A DNA stretch of 33,886 nucleotides, from the IMG/VR virus record IMGVR_UViG_3300025736_000095, positions 1-33,886 of that record, one strand, 5' to 3'. The DNA is from a virus. This document shows, piece after piece, positions 22,534-29,636 of this stretch. The notes beneath the pieces were generated by a model. That model searched no databases and was not told the origin of the DNA. It worked only from the letters and a program-made list of their open reading frames with translations. Both the position numbers and the translations under genes were made by a program. Position 1 is the first letter of the stretch. Every line of letters begins with the position of its first letter.

Positions 22534-24174
22534 CTATCTGTTTACTGCTGTATTATACATTTCTACTAATGTGTCTGCTCCAAGGTCTTTGACCTTTGCT
22601 ACAAAAGCGTCGAACTCGTCCATAGATGTATTGCCGTTTATGAAGTTCGTTATATTCTCTTGTACATAAGTCGTCAACGGTGCTTTTATCTCTTTCAAAG
22701 TCTCTGCTTCTGATTCGTTTAGCGGCACTGGTGGTACAGAATACGTGTACACGTTATCGCCATATATCTTACCGTATGGTTGCCATAACCTAGTGCTGTC
22801 GTTTCCTCGATCGTCAAAATATTCAGCGTTTGCATAGACCTTGACCCAGTTAGAATTTTCGCCCGTCCCGTAAACATCTTTTATAAGTTTAACAAACGAT
22901 TCTTCTTTTGTGACTCCAGGTCTCGGATTCATAGGATTTCCTGCTGCGTTCTGAATGTATGTGATTCCTTCTTCACCCCAATACAATTTATCATGGTTTG
23001 TGAAGTCATACGTCCAGTCTAACATTGCCAGTATATTGTCTAGTGCTTCTGTGTCTGCACTTATAACAGACCCAGTTGTTGAAAATCTTGATTTACCAGC
23101 CCAGCCGTAGAATGTGCCGTTATAACTTGGTGGTACAAACGCTCCAAATGATCCTGACAACCCGTTTTCTGCTAAAAATCTATTGTGTGTTGGTGCATTC
23201 ATCATGTTATCAACCCAGAATTGGCATGTTCCGTCTCCTGCATCTGTGTACCATTGTGGCTCTGGATAAGCCGCCCACTCAGGTGTTAATATGTCTGCTT
23301 CTACCAAAGACTTGAAAAACAATATAGCGTCTTTGAAATTTGCTGTTTCGATCGTGTTTACAAATTCGCTCTTGTATTGGTCGTAGTACGGAAAATCACA
23401 TAATGACGTTCCAAAACTATAACTCAATAGATTCAAGTCTAGAATTCCGTTTCTGTTAGTCCAAATAGGACCGTCCATATTTGATCGCATTTCTGCTAAT
23501 ACATTATACAGATCGTCAAACGTTTCAAATGATGTTGTACCTGATAGATCGGATCTGATAACCCCACCCAAAGAAGATGTCGGGTTGTAGTTTCTGATCG
23601 TTGATGCTAAATAGATATTTCCATCTGCTGCGGTGATCCCTCCTACATAAGATTCAAACTTGTCAAGCCAGCCCTTGTAATGCGGTAACTTGTCAAGATT
23701 ATCAGACAGACTTACCAACATTCCCTTGGGTCCTATCTCTTGAGCCAAATCAAAGTCCGGCGACATTGAAGGTATAAATATATCTCTAGGCCCTACGTTC
23801 ACAATATCCGTCAATTCTCCACCTGCTACCATGACAGACAATCTTTCCATGTACACGTCTATCGGTGTAGCAACTCTTTCGATTGTTAGATTCCCTGCTT
23901 CTCCTAGCCAGTCAAATACTTTCAAATCCATTGAATAATCAATTGAATTATCACGCATCATCCAAGTTATAGTCTTATGTTCCATAACCTTTTCAACTTC
24001 GACTATCTTGTCAACCTCCTTGATAACTTCAACCTCTTTTTCGACTTCTTTGATAACTTCAACTTCTTTTTCAACTATCGATGTAACTGTAACGATTTTC
24101 TCCTTTGCCTTACACGCCCCAAACACTGATGCGATAAGTAGAACTACTAGTAATACACTTAAAATTCTTTTCAT
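22534..24174 (-). CDS. Sugar ABC transporter binding lipoprotein (LplA/YtcQ-like)
   Basis: Protein of 546 residues from MKRILSVLLVVLLIASVFGAC; I chose this ATG, 6 bases after GAGAGGAG, over a GTG 16 codons upstream. It has a lipoprotein signal peptide, with the lipobox cysteine at residue 21. Residues 35-63 are a repeated charged linker (EKEVEVIKEV twice, then DKIVEVEKV). The remainder, from HKTITWMMRDNS, is an extracellular solute-binding fold of the large LplA/YtcQ group, about the usual length for this group (500-560). It would deliver an oligosaccharide to the two permeases upstream; substrate unknown. Other possibility: a pheromone- or signal-type binder. A hairpin follows. No ATPase is present nearby. 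Confidence 0.88.
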   Translation of the reverse strand: MKRILSVLLVVLLIASVFGACKAKEKIVTVTSIVEKEVEVIKEVEKEVEVIKEVDKIVEVEKVMEHKTITWMMRDNSIDYSMDLKVFDWLGEAGNLTIERVATPIDVYMERLSVMVAGGELTDIVNVGPRDIFIPSMSPDFDLAQEIGPKGMLVSLSDNLDKLPHYKGWLDKFESYVGGITAADGNIYLASTIRNYNPTSSLGGVIRSDLSGTTSFETFDDLYNVLAEMRSNMDGPIWTNRNGILDLNLLSYSFGTSLCDFPYYDQYKSEFVNTIETANFKDAILFFKSLVEADILTPEWAAYPEPQWYTDAGDGTCQFWVDNMMNAPTHNRFLAENGLSGSFGAFVPPSYNGTFYGWAGKSRFSTTGSVISADTEALDNILAMLDWTYDFTNHDKLYWGEEGITYIQNAAGNPMNPRPGVTKEESFVKLIKDVYGTGENSNWVKVYANAEYFDDRGNDSTRLWQPYGKIYGDNVYTYSVPPVPLNESEAETLKEIKAPLTTYVQENITNFINGNTSMDEFDAFVAKVKDLGADTLVEMYNTAVNR

Positions 24175-24225
24175 TTGTTGCTCCTCTCTTTTTTTTATGT
24201 TGCAAACTTTTTCCCGCCTCACCTC

Positions 24226-24444
24226 CTATTCCTTTGGCATTTCATAATAACAATCTGCACAAGTCATATGCCCCCATATCAAATTTATAACCTCTTGTGT
24301 TCTGTCTTCTGATGAATAATTTCCAAGAACTATTGATTTATTATCTGTAACTAACTTTGTGATTCTAAGTTTATTACCTATAAATTCAGTGCCTATATCC
24401 TCAGATTTTATAATTGCTCTCCTGTCTTGTGATAGTATATACAT
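24226..24444 (-). CDS. Small phage protein between permease and binding protein
   Basis: Product of 72 residues: MYILSQDRRAIIKSEDIGTEFIGNKLRITKLVT, then VLGNYSSEDRTQEVINLIWGHM. This resembles a common phage family with a YILSQD start and a (I)(V)LGxY(x)(S/T)EERAxEVL end. Function unknown. It separates two transporter genes, so the importer genes are not contiguous. GGGGGG before the ATG. Confidence 0.7.
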   Translation of the reverse strand: MYILSQDRRAIIKSEDIGTEFIGNKLRITKLVTDNKSIVLGNYSSEDRTQEVINLIWGHMTCADCYYEMPKE

Positions 24445-24452
24445 TTCCCCCC

Positions 24453-25322
24453 CTAACCTTTTATTGAACCCACCAACACGCCTTTTGCAAAATACTTCTG
24501 TACGAAAGGATATACGAAAATCGTAGGTCCCAAACTTATCAGTATTACTGACATCTGTATTGATCTAGTAAAGCCCATCTCGTTCATTCCGACCTTTAAT
24601 CCTGATATCATCTCCTCACCTCTGAAATTGCCTGTTATGACTAATTTTCTGAGAACCATCATCAAAGGTTGCTTGTCTTGTGAAGTTAAATATAACAACG
24701 CCGGGAAAAATGAGTTCCATTGTGCTACTACTGCGAATAATCCCAACGTTGCTATTATTGCTTTAGATAAAGGTATCACCACCTTTCCAAATATCCAGAA
24801 ATGGTTTGCTCCGTCTATACGTGCTGAGTCTATTAATGCTTTTGGTATTCCTCTAAAGTTTGTCCTAAAAAGGATAATGTTCCAAGCCGACAAAGACGGT
24901 AAAATCACTATTGCCCATATTGTGTCTAGTAACCCTAATTTCTTAATGATTAAAAACGTCGGTATCATTCCACCGTTGAAAAACATTGTAACCGTAAAGA
25001 AAATCATTATGTATTTTCCTGCTTTGAATCCCTTGACTGTGAGTACATACGCCGCTGTAGTTCCGAGTATCAGACTTAGCAAAGTTCCTGTAGCCGCATA
25101 CAATACCGAGTTTGCGTATCCCCGCCATATTGTTTTTGTTTTCAATACAGCTTCTATAGCGTTAAACTGAATCCCCTTAGGTATCAGATAAACTGTTCCG
25201 TTTGCTATCTCATGCGAATCTGATATAGATATATTTATCATGTACACAAAAGGATATAAACAAATCACTAATAAAATTGTCAAAGAGCAGTATAGAAATA
25301 TGTCAAATATCTTCATTCCCAT
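24453..25322 (-). CDS. Sugar ABC transporter permease (LplC/YtcP-like)
   Basis: Inner permease of 289 residues, ABC CUT1 type of the YtcP/LplC group. There are about six membrane helices beginning FLYCSLTILLVICLYPFVYM. The EAA loop is intact (residues 163-184, LIDSARIDGANHFWIFG), and the GGMIPTFLIIKKLGL and FGSVVIP-like elements of the family occur. It would pair with the upstream permease and bind the ATPase through the EAA loop. Length is normal. The start overlaps the preceding 64-residue gene by 10 bases, so it is fully embedded in the phage operon. Confidence 0.9.
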   Translation of the reverse strand: MGMKIFDIFLYCSLTILLVICLYPFVYMINISISDSHEIANGTVYLIPKGIQFNAIEAVLKTKTIWRGYANSVLYAATGTLLSLILGTTAAYVLTVKGFKAGKYIMIFFTVTMFFNGGMIPTFLIIKKLGLLDTIWAIVILPSLSAWNIILFRTNFRGIPKALIDSARIDGANHFWIFGKVVIPLSKAIIATLGLFAVVAQWNSFFPALLYLTSQDKQPLMMVLRKLVITGNFRGEEMISGLKVGMNEMGFTRSIQMSVILISLGPTIFVYPFVQKYFAKGVLVGSIKG

Positions 25323-25507
25323 ATTCCAACGTCTATAAATTTACCATTTTCGTCATACGAAAACACAGCACAGAACAAAGCATATCCTTTTATTTTTTCT
25401 TGTCCTTCTTGTAGATATATTCTCTTTCGCCCTGGCTCCTTTCCCTCATCAAAACCAATACCTAAAGATTTGAATAGTTCTATTGTTTTTTTATAGTCGG
25501 TTACCAT
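25313..25507 (-). CDS. Small phage protein between the two permeases
   Basis: Product of 64 residues, MVTDYKKTIELFKSLGIGFDEGKE, ending KGYALFCAVFSYDENGKFIDVGIWE. This ending (F..E.GKF...GIWE) is shared by a small phage protein family that I recognise only by pattern. Its ends overlap both permease genes. No membrane segment or catalytic motif. It may be unrelated to transport and merely lie between the transporter genes. Confidence 0.7.
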   Translation of the reverse strand: MVTDYKKTIELFKSLGIGFDEGKEPGRKRIYLQEGQEKIKGYALFCAVFSYDENGKFIDVGIWE

Positions 25508-26379
25508 ATACTTGCCTCCCCTGCTTTTTTAGATAGTTGGTTTGCCCCCACTAACAAACCAAAATTGATGATTGAGTTGAATAATCCTGCTGCGGTTGCA
25601 AACGAGTAGTCCCTACCCATTATTCCGCGTCTGTATACATAAGTTGTGATAACGTCTGCTGTTTCATAAGTTCCTGGATTGTACATGATAAAGACTTTCT
25701 CAAATCCCACATTCATTATACTACCGAAAGTGAGTATAAGCAATATTACAATAGTCGGCATGATGCCTGGTACGGTAATAAATCGCATTTTCTGAAATCT
25801 GTTTGCTCCTTCGATTGATGCACTTTCGTAAAGTTCAATACTAATTCCAGATAAAGCAGCCATGAAAATTATTGTCCGCCATCCCGTGCCTTCCCAAATG
25901 CTAGAGCCTACATACATCGGCCTAAACCAGTTCTTGTCGTTGAAGAATAGCTGTTTGTCAAAACCTAGCTTGTCAATGATCTGATTCACCATTCCCCTTG
26001 AACTTAACACTTCCATCATCAAACCTACGATTATGACTGTTGCTACAAAATGAGGTAAATAGCTTATTGACTGAAACATCCGTTTGAACGGTTTGTTCTT
26101 GACTTCGTTTATCATCAAGGCTAGAAATATCGGAGCAGGAAACGCAAGGATTATCATATAAAAATTAATCAATACCGTGTTTTTAAGTATCCTCAAAAAA
26201 TAAGGATCGTTCACAAACTGTTTAAAGTATTTCAACCCTACGAACCCTGACCCGAAAAGTCCTGACATTACGTCATATTTTCTAACTGCAATAACTAACC
26301 CTGCCATTGGTACATATAAAAATATAAAAAACAATAAAATAGTCGGTACAATCATCCAGTATAGTTCTTTGTTTTTCAC
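25501..26379 (-). CDS. Sugar ABC transporter permease (LplB/YteP-like)
   Basis: Permease of 292 residues, ABC CUT1 type, with six predicted membrane helices. The first is ELYWMIVPTILLFFIFLYVPMAGL. The EAA loop (184-205: YESASIEGANRFQKMRFITVPG) is intact. Typical LplB features include FVGLKYFKQFVND, ISYLPHFVAT and the closing GKATYS-like end AGEASIW. It forms the heterodimeric channel with the next permease. Its ATG overlaps the stop of a phage zinc-ribbon gene by 4 bases. Length normal; no frameshift or lost motif. The likely substrate is an oligosaccharide by family. Confidence 0.9.
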   Translation of the reverse strand: MKNKELYWMIVPTILLFFIFLYVPMAGLVIAVRKYDVMSGLFGSGFVGLKYFKQFVNDPYFLRILKNTVLINFYMIILAFPAPIFLALMINEVKNKPFKRMFQSISYLPHFVATVIIVGLMMEVLSSRGMVNQIIDKLGFDKQLFFNDKNWFRPMYVGSSIWEGTGWRTIIFMAALSGISIELYESASIEGANRFQKMRFITVPGIMPTIVILLILTFGSIMNVGFEKVFIMYNPGTYETADVITTYVYRRGIMGRDYSFATAAGLFNSIINFGLLVGANQLSKKAGEASIW

Positions 26380-26594
26380 ACACTCTCCTCACACTCTTTA
26401 CAAACTTGTCTACCCTCAGGAACATACTTACCACAACAAACACAGGTGTCTTTTTCTGTATAAGGTTTAAACGTATTCATCCAGTCTGCTATACTTTCTA
26501 TTTTCACCTTGCTCATTTCATGGCACAAAGCCTCTGCATCTACATTAGAATAATCAAAATCTGATATGCTGGCCGGTGTTTGTTTTTTGCTCAT
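26376..26594 (-). CDS. Small protein with C-terminal zinc ribbon
   Basis: Product of 72 residues. The end, CVCCGKYVPEGRQVCKECEES (two CxxC pairs at roughly residues 50-53 and 65-68), is a zinc ribbon. The N-terminal part is acidic and helical, suggesting a small adaptor or regulator. GGAGGG precedes the ATG, and the stop overlaps the permease start. Function unknown; such proteins are common near phage replication genes. Confidence 0.7.
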   Translation of the reverse strand: MSKKQTPASISDFDYSNVDAEALCHEMSKVKIESIADWMNTFKPYTEKDTCVCCGKYVPEGRQVCKECEESV

Positions 26595-26595
26595 T

Positions 26596-27390
26596 TCATC
26601 CCTCCTTCAACTGTTCCTTAAGTGGATCCATATACAAATCTTCAATATCTGATTCCTCATAGTCACGTTCTTGAAAACCTTTTTCGTTGGTTGCTTCGGG
26701 TATTTCATCAAGCCACCCCTTGGAGTTCAGCCAAGTTGATGGGTATGGAATAAATTGCCCGTTGTCTTTTTTCCAGTCCGCTGTTTTTTTAGCTTTTTCT
26801 ATTGCAGCAATGATAGTTTTCAAAAGTTGTTCATCAGGATTGATCTTTTTGAATGTCTTTTCTGCTTGCCCTTTACTCATTTTTCTTGGATATGCTTTCC
26901 AAAAGTTATCAAAAAGAGCTATGTATTTATCTATATCTATATCTTTATCTATATCTGTCTCTAACTCTTGGTTGGACACGTTGGACTTGGGTTGGACATT
27001 ATTAGGACTATGTACAACTTCCAATTCCTTTTTATCCCTTTGCTTCCTTTTTTGTTCAGCCCAATAGGTTTCTGTGCCTAATAATTTCTGTATTCCGTTC
27101 ATGTAAATAGTGTCATCATCAAGAACATCAATCATATCTAAACTCTTTAATAGCTTTAATGCGCTCCTGACAATATCAATATTTGTGTGTGTGATGGTTG
27201 AAAGCATGTCTTCATTGTAAGGCATCATTTCATTAAATCTTAAGTTCCCATCATGATCAACACTTTCAACAAGTAATTTCAAATAGAACAAGACATAGTC
27301 TTTACCATTAGGCAGATCTTCAATAATTTGGATATCGTGCCTTTTGAAAAAATCGCGTTTTAGCTTTAACCAATAATATTTTTTTGTCAT
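26596..27390 (-). CDS. Phage replisome organiser / DnaD-like replication protein
   Basis: Protein of 264 residues. Residues 1-130 are the N-terminal replisome-organiser domain, a winged helix: KKYYWLKLKRDFFKRHDIQIIEDLPNGKDYVLFYLKLLVES. After an acidic low-complexity linker (DIDKDIDIDK), the C-terminal domain YIALFDNFWKAYPRKMSKGQAEKTFKKI... ends PYPSTWLNSKGWLDEIPE, a DnaD-like type typical of phage initiators. It probably binds the phage origin inside this gene and loads the host helicase via its loader; no own loader is seen next to it. SD GGAG at 7 bases from the ATG. Confidence 0.88.
   Translation of the reverse strand: MTKKYYWLKLKRDFFKRHDIQIIEDLPNGKDYVLFYLKLLVESVDHDGNLRFNEMMPYNEDMLSTITHTNIDIVRSALKLLKSLDMIDVLDDDTIYMNGIQKLLGTETYWAEQKRKQRDKKELEVVHSPNNVQPKSNVSNQELETDIDKDIDIDKYIALFDNFWKAYPRKMSKGQAEKTFKKINPDEQLLKTIIAAIEKAKKTADWKKDNGQFIPYPSTWLNSKGWLDEIPEATNEKGFQERDYEESDIEDLYMDPLKEQLKEG
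26931..26997. other. Candidate replication origin inside the replication gene
   Basis: AT-rich direct repeats of TATATC/TATCTT type (26931-26958) lie next to three copies of GTTGGAC (26971-26977, 26980-26986, 26991-26997). Repeats in the linker region of the initiator gene are the usual site of origin iterons in several Gram-positive phages. No experiment or cumulative skew is available; the low-complexity repeats may simply encode an acidic linker. Confidence 0.35.
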
Positions 27391-27394
27391 ATGG

Positions 27395-27583
27395 CTACTC
27401 CGCTATAAGTTTTTTAATTCGTTCCTTTGTTTCATATCTGGGATTTTTAGTAACACCTTGTTCAATCCATCTGTAAGCCATTAACGACAATTCTAATCTT
27501 TTACACATTTCTATCTGTGGCAAAAGTTTACCGTTCTTGCCGTTTTTAGCACGATAAGAAATTAATTCATTTGGATAATTCAT
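27395..27583 (-). CDS. Small helix-turn-helix protein
   Basis: Product of 62 residues. A recognisable HTH core is LPQIEMCKRLELSLMAYRWIEQGVT, with a Q-to-L-type helix pattern as in Cro/XRE or plasmid/phage excisionase-like small regulators, followed by a basic helix KERIKKLIAE. It is first after a consensus promoter and directly precedes the replication gene, so it likely controls this operon (inference). GGAGGG before the ATG. The stop is five bases before the next ATG. Confidence 0.65.
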   Translation of the reverse strand: MNYPNELISYRAKNGKNGKLLPQIEMCKRLELSLMAYRWIEQGVTKNPRYETKERIKKLIAE

Positions 27584-27607
27584 ATATACCCTCCATTCCT
27601 ACTATAT

Positions 27608-27636
27608 ATTATACTACTAATTAGCTTGTTTGTAAA
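27608..27636 (-). promoter_or_regulatory. Sigma-A promoter before the HTH and replication genes
   Basis: TTTACA (27631-27636) and exact TATAAT (27608-27613) with a 17-bp spacer, minus strand. The HTH gene starts about 25 bases downstream of the -10 box. It is in a 77-base gap, so the genes downstream, including replication and transporter genes, probably start here. Confidence 0.8.
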
Positions 27637-27660
27637 GACCTTAATGTCCATCTTTCATAA

Positions 27661-27939
27661 TTATTTATGTTTGAACATGTTCTTTACCCAGCCGCCCTTT
27701 GGAGGCTGTTTCAACATGTCTTCGTTTATCTTAAAAGATTCCTTAAGTATAGGTTCGTAGCCCTCACACTTCCATATATCGTCTATTCTCTTGATCTTGT
27801 CTATTGGGAAATCAAAGCCCTGGTTCCAATGAGCATGAAACAATAAGTCTTCTGTCTTACAATGAAACTCGTGGGTACACGTTGAGCAAACGTCTTTGTT
27901 AAAAGTGTCATAATCCTTGTCTGTAAATATCTCACACAT
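27661..27939 (-). CDS. Cysteine/histidine-rich hypothetical protein
   Basis: Product of 92 residues. Its N-terminal half has CSTCTHEFHCKTEDLLFHAHW, a C-x2-C and H/C arrangement that may hold zinc. The C-terminal half is basic. GGAGGTATAAA is correctly placed before the ATG, and the gene follows the RusA-like gene by one base. No named family. It is the last gene of the transcript before the HTH promoter. Confidence 0.6.
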   Translation of the reverse strand: MCEIFTDKDYDTFNKDVCSTCTHEFHCKTEDLLFHAHWNQGFDFPIDKIKRIDDIWKCEGYEPILKESFKINEDMLKQPPKGGWVKNMFKHK

Positions 27940-27940
27940 T

Positions 27941-28309
27941 TTATACCTCCGTAATCGTTATTTCTGTACGTGGATTTTGCTTGTCGTGGTCTACATAGCT
28001 TCCGTCTGTTGTGTATACAATCGTGCAGTTGTCGTCTGCTAATACCCCATATGTAACAAGTATGTCGTGCAAAGCATTGTGTAAATTATTTAAGTCAATT
28101 CTTGCCTTCCCATTGAAATAGTCTATCTTCGTGTAGTAGACTGCCTTGACATTAATCCTGAAATCAATAGGATGCTTAAGTCTCTTTACAAACCACTTGC
28201 AATCTTTTTCATATTGCAGATATGCTTTGCTTTGGATTAACCCGCCATTTTTAGCTTTCTGCATAGAATTCTTTTTAGTTCGTGGATCTAGCGGGATAGT
28301 TAGGTTCAT
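27941..28309 (-). CDS. RusA-like Holliday junction resolvase
   Basis: Product of 122 residues. The opening MNLTIPLDPRTKKNSMQKAKNG and the strand FRINVKAVYYT, then GKARIDLNNLHNALHDILVTYGVLADDNCTIVYT match the RusA family. In that family the conserved DxDN element (here ARIDLNNLHNAL) carries catalytic Asp residues and is followed by VLxDD; both are intact here. It would resolve branched DNA in recombination or packaging, in keeping with the ERF annealing protein encoded upstream. GGAG before the ATG. Length normal. Confidence 0.85.
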   Translation of the reverse strand: MNLTIPLDPRTKKNSMQKAKNGGLIQSKAYLQYEKDCKWFVKRLKHPIDFRINVKAVYYTKIDYFNGKARIDLNNLHNALHDILVTYGVLADDNCTIVYTTDGSYVDHDKQNPRTEITITEV

Positions 28310-28321
28310 GCGTTCTCCTCT

Positions 28322-28354
28322 CTTGCGACAAAATTTTCATTTTGCGCCATCGCT
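28322..28354 (-). repeat. Intergenic repeat copy 1 (partial)
   Basis: Carries the core ACAAAA/TTTTG arms around TGAAAA but lacks the CATTGAA and distal TTTGGGCA parts. Ends in CGC both sides, giving a bulged stem. Lies between the 37-residue membrane protein and RusA. Confidence 0.7.
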
Positions 28355-28466
28355 ATTTTCGTATTATTAGTGCTGACCATACTGTAATTATCACGACGGT
28401 ACAAGCAAAATAAATGGTCATTATCGCAAACAATCCGTCTACTGCTGTTAATATTTCGTTATTCAT
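28353..28466 (-). CDS. Very small membrane protein
   Basis: Product of 37 residues, MNNEILTAVDGLFAIMTIYFACTVV, with one hydrophobic segment of about 22 residues and a basic end IRK. The start overlaps the stop of the upstream gene by 3 bases (TGA/ATG), and GAGAGGAG lies upstream. The stop is directly followed by the repeat. Function unknown; small single-span phage proteins sometimes act in exclusion or lysis. Confidence 0.55.
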   Translation of the reverse strand: MNNEILTAVDGLFAIMTIYFACTVVIITVWSALIIRK

Positions 28467-28600
28467 AGATTCTCCTCTCTGCTTACTCCCACTTGGCTAT
28501 TTAGTTTCCTCAATGTGTCCCTTTTCCCTTGGAAATATGCAAATATATAGACTAACTCTATCATTATAAATGTTAAGATAAACCTTAAAGCATCACTCAT
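28463..28600 (-). CDS. Small membrane protein
   Basis: Product of 45 residues, MSDALRFILTFIMIELVYIFAYFQGKR, one N-terminal membrane span then a basic tail. I chose the second of two adjacent ATGs because the AAAGGAG spacing is better (5 bases). It is coupled to the next gene by an overlap. Function unknown. Confidence 0.55.
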   Translation of the reverse strand: MSDALRFILTFIMIELVYIFAYFQGKRDTLRKLNSQVGVSREENL

Positions 28601-28616
28601 CATTTCTCCTTTCAAC

Positions 28617-28661
28617 TGGTAAAATTTGGGCATGCGACAAAACTTTCATTTTGTCTAATCG
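28617..28661 (-). repeat. Intergenic repeat copy 2
   Basis: Full copy; variant GCGACAAAA instead of TTGAACAAAA, making a 7-bp perfect stem GACAAAA/TTTTGTC. Its GATTAG holds the stop codon of the upstream 79-residue gene. Confidence 0.8.
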
Positions 28662-28894
28662 GAATACTCGCATCCTTCTAATGCGGATATCATAGAGTGG
28701 GCTTGCAATCTGTCTACCATATCGTCTGTATTAGCCAACATATGTTTTTGTCTATCTATCAATTTCAGCCTTTTCTCTCTTTCCTCTAACGCTTTGATAC
28801 CTAAGGCTAGGGCTTCATGGCATTCTTTATTAAAACTCGATATATACACGTTTTTAACAAACATAATCATACCTATTGCCTCTTTACTCTGCAT
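28655..28894 (-). CDS. Small hypothetical protein
   Basis: Product of 79 residues from MQSKEAIGMIMFVKNVYISSFN, with AGGAGGTGATCAAC upstream; the longer frame begins inside repeat copy 3 and is not the likely start. It is helical with ALALGIKALEEREKRLKLIDRQKHM as a probable coiled coil. The stop codon lies in the next repeat. Function unknown. Confidence 0.65.
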   Translation of the reverse strand: MQSKEAIGMIMFVKNVYISSFNKECHEALALGIKALEEREKRLKLIDRQKHMLANTDDMVDRLQAHSMISALEGCEYSD

Positions 28895-28916
28895 GTTGAT
28901 CACCTCCTTATCTAAC

Positions 28917-28961
28917 TGGTAAATTTTGGGCATTGAACAAAACTTTCATTTTGTCTAATCG
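28917..28961 (-). repeat. Intergenic repeat copy 3
   Basis: Full copy of consensus form (ACAAAATGAAAGTTTTGT, minus strand). Starts right after the TAG of the upstream gene and ends 23 bases before the next ATG. Confidence 0.85.
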
Positions 28962-29147
28962 CTATTCATAACTTTTAATTGATAAATCAATAATTGATTT
29001 TCTTAATTTCTGACCCCTTAAAATCCTTTCTGGAGGGCTTTTCCAACCATGTACATGTGCAAGTCCCCCTAAGGCATCCAGTTCCTCGTTTAATAGCTCA
29101 ATATACTCCTTTAATACTTGAATTAACATATTTCTCGAGTCTTTCAT
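28962..29147 (-). CDS. Small hypothetical protein
   Basis: Product of 61 residues from MKDSRNMLIQVLKEYIELLNEELDALGG. The AAAGGAGAAC site supports this ATG, rather than the repeat's ATG 48 bases further up in frame. The segment LLNEELDALGGLAHVHGWKSP is similar in style to early phage accessory proteins. Helical; no family named. Confidence 0.65.
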   Translation of the reverse strand: MKDSRNMLIQVLKEYIELLNEELDALGGLAHVHGWKSPPERILRGQKLRKSIIDLSIKSYE

Positions 29148-29162
29148 AGTTCTCCTTTCATT

Positions 29163-29207
29163 TGGTAAATACTGGGCATTGAACAAAACTTTCATTTTGC
29201 GCCATCG
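29163..29207 (-). repeat. Intergenic repeat copy 4
   Basis: Full copy with a GCGCC variant instead of GTCTAA on the side next to the upstream stop. Follows the TAA of the upstream 70-residue gene by a few bases. Confidence 0.85.
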
Positions 29208-29210
29208 TGA

Positions 29211-29423
29211 TTAATAGAATCTTATTTTTCCCTTTTCGTCAATTCTACAGTGCGAATAGTGAAATCCATCGTAGTTTTTTGGCTCATGTTCGTAATATGT
29301 CACATCCGCTGTAGCTATGTCATGCAGCGTGTTGCCAGTTATGTATGCTTCTGGATATTTAACCCCTAAACGACGTAAATATTTAGCAAGTAACACTATA
29401 TCTTTCGTAAATCCCTTATCCAT
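29211..29423 (-). CDS. Small hypothetical protein
   Basis: Product of 70 residues, MDKGFTKDIVLLAKYLRRLGVKYPEAYITGNTLHDIATADVTYYEHEPKNYDGFHYSH. An N-terminal helix is followed by a beta-rich part rich in Tyr and His. AAAAGGAGATATT precedes the ATG. It is one of the small genes flanked by the repeat. No family recognised. Confidence 0.6.
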   Translation of the reverse strand: MDKGFTKDIVLLAKYLRRLGVKYPEAYITGNTLHDIATADVTYYEHEPKNYDGFHYSHCRIDEKGKIRFY

Positions 29424-29440
29424 AATATCTCCTTTTCAAT

Positions 29441-29485
29441 TGGTAAATTTTGGGCATTGAACAAAACTTTCATTTTGTACAATCG
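29441..29485 (-). repeat. Intergenic repeat copy 5
   Basis: Full copy; the repeat's ATG overlaps the stop of the upstream 54-residue gene (ATGA), so the end of that protein is encoded by the repeat. Confidence 0.85.
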
Positions 29486-29634
29486 CTACATTTTTTACAC
29501 ACGACATCTTCTTCATTAGATTTGTCTTGGCAATTTTCACAAATAACTCTATCACAATAAATACACACAAGAGAATCATCTAATCTTCCTGCACCTCCTG
29601 TTGGTTCTCCACAAATATCACAGTATTCTAACAT
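29470..29634 (-). CDS. Small double zinc-knuckle protein
   Basis: Product of 54 residues with four CxxC pairs: CDIC, CIYC, CENC and CKKC, then one more Cys near the end. This is enough for two zinc sites, like a RING/treble-clef or cross-brace motif. The C-terminal SDCTK is encoded by the repeat. Below the size limit of many gene finders; starts just after the stop of the upstream gene. Function unknown. Confidence 0.7.
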   Translation of the reverse strand: MLEYCDICGEPTGGAGRLDDSLVCIYCDRVICENCQDKSNEEDVVCKKCSDCTK

Positions 29635-29636
29635 CT

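Noticed and set aside
24628-25170. 180-residue plus-strand open frame
   Set aside because: Lies wholly opposite the permease gene, whose membrane helices and EAA loop are clear; no start signal.
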